Source: Stenotrophomonas tumulicola (GTDB lineage Bacteria; Pseudomonadota; Gammaproteobacteria; Xanthomonadales; Xanthomonadaceae). Taken from it: 64,000 bases of DNA. Position numbers and translations under genes: made by a program. The notes beneath the pieces were generated by a model. The model saw only the letters and a list, made by a program, of their open reading frames with translations. It was not told the origin of the DNA and searched no databases. Each line of letters begins with the position of its first letter. The first letter of the stretch is position 1. The stretch lies in NCBI RefSeq assembly GCF_014117215.1, contig NZ_JACGXS010000002.1:310001-374000 (forward strand). Reading direction: 5' to 3'. Below are positions 63,394 to 64,000 of the stretch, in pieces.

Positions 63394-63782
63394 GCGGGAC
63401 AGCCGCCGTGCTGAAGCCGCTGCGCCGGCCGGGGCTGTGGGTCGTGCTGTGGTGGCTGGCGGTGTTGACGGTGATCGTGGTGTGCCTGATGCCGCCGCCG
63501 CCGTTGTCATTGCCCGACGGTGGCGACAAGGTGGAACACTTCCTGGCCTATTTCCTGCTCGCGGGCAGTGCGGTTCAGCTGTATCGGCGCGGCCGGCCAC
63601 TGCTGTGGGTTGGCGCCGGGCTGGTACTGATGGGGGTCGGGATCGAGTTCGCGCAGGGGGCACTGACGGTCACGCGCATGGCCGATCCGGCCGATGCGGT
63701 GGCCAATACGATCGGCGTGCTGGCCGGCCTGGCCACGGCGCTGACGCCGTGGCGCGATCTGTTGCTGCGCTGGCGCGGCTAG
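63390..63782 (+). CDS. VanZ-family membrane protein
   Basis: 130 residues with about four membrane helices (LWVVLWWLAVLTVIVVCLMP, HFLAYFLLAGSAVQLY, LLWVGAGLVLMGVGIEFAQG, AVANTIGVLAGLATAL). The VanZ pattern of a GDKVEHFLAYF motif followed by IEFAQ...R.AD..D..AN..G is clear. Function unknown; VanZ itself gives low-level teicoplanin resistance. GTG start inside the previous stop (GTGA), so the pair is coupled. Confidence 0.9.
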   Translation: MSGTAAVLKPLRRPGLWVVLWWLAVLTVIVVCLMPPPPLSLPDGGDKVEHFLAYFLLAGSAVQLYRRGRPLLWVGAGLVLMGVGIEFAQGALTVTRMADPADAVANTIGVLAGLATALTPWRDLLLRWRG

Positions 63783-63793
63783 GTGCAGGCACG

Positions 63794-63816
63794 GTAGAGC
63801 CGGTCCGTGATCGGCT
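63794..63816 (+). repeat. REP element, AGCCGGTC variant
   Basis: GTAGAGCCGGTC-CGT-GATCGGCT: arms mostly complementary with a changed centre. Confidence 0.65.
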
Positions 63817-64000
63817 GCCTTGCCGGTTAAGCGCGCGTGCCAGCCAGCAACTGGTACCCACGGGTGACCACCCATGCGGTTGGGCGTGACTGATGGCAAC
63901 AGCAGCAGTGCATGGCTCTGCAGTGTTGCCAGGGCAGAGCTTAATGATTGCAGTCCTGAGAGAAATAGATCTCATCCCTCACGACCATGGTCATCGTTCC
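63817..64000. other. Window end without a recognised gene
   Basis: No convincing ORF. Contains an inverted repeat TGGCAACA (63894-63901) / TGTTGCCA (63924-63931) followed by a purine-rich stretch. It may be the upstream region of the next gene outside the window. Confidence 0.4.

Overview
The window is a high-GC gammaproteobacterial chromosome segment that looks like Stenotrophomonas (Xanthomonadaceae). The evidence is a complete smeT/smeDEF efflux locus with its operator, a Xanthomonadaceae-style mreBCD-mrdA-rodA-mltB-rlpA-dac cluster, and several dozen short palindromic repeats starting with GTAG. These match the REP family known in Stenotrophomonas as SMAG elements. I count about 57 copies. 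No tRNA, rRNA, insertion sequence, prophage or CRISPR array was seen.

Layout. 1-11749: the 3' end of xerC, then hslVU (with a heat-shock promoter) embedded in a chaperone-usher fimbrial cluster of four pilins, two chaperones, one usher and two tandemly duplicated tip-adhesin-like genes. 11769-18451: repressor smeT divergent from the RND pump operon smeDEF. 18606-26829: housekeeping and hypothetical genes (iron-permease-family protein, cytosine-deaminase-like enzyme, ubiE, M1 aminopeptidase, a TetR/metallo-hydrolase divergent pair, a lipoprotein, a PfkB sugar/nucleoside kinase). 27188-37254: the rod-shape and peptidoglycan cluster mreB-mreC-mreD-mrdA-rodA-mltB-rlpA-dac. 37865-47673: a surface region with a hypothetical protein, two large trimeric autotransporter adhesins, a 42-residue ORF, an LpxR-type lipid A deacylase and a CsgG-like protein; the last two diverge around a near-perfect CRP/Clp-type site. 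48035-50040: ybeD-lipB-lipA for lipoate. 50338-55611: tail-specific protease, two secreted proteins of unknown role and a short-form 6-phosphogluconate dehydrogenase. 56215-63782: a Gfo/Idh/MocA oxidoreductase, a BON protein, an unusual double-receiver hybrid histidine kinase, an orphan Anbu-type proteasome homologue, the folate/pterin pair folK and a pteridine reductase, an NDUFAF7-like methyltransferase and a VanZ-like protein.

The most unusual theme is the behaviour of the REP elements. They form regular tandem arrays (3 x 39 bp, 6 x 34 bp, and five composite head-to-head dimers). They supply the TAG stop codon of at least five genes. They are also translated in frame inside MreC, PBP2 and RlpA, three proteins of the same cell-elongation cluster, and at the C-terminus of a hypothetical protein. 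Copies with different stem sequences keep their pairing. They are absent from the whole fimbrial cluster between about 1.6 and 12.5 kb. Other points of interest are the duplicated adhesins whose receptor-side halves have diverged while their pilin halves stayed nearly identical, a histidine kinase whose first receiver has Glu at the phospho-acceptor position, and two gene-free stretches with strong RNA-like structure.
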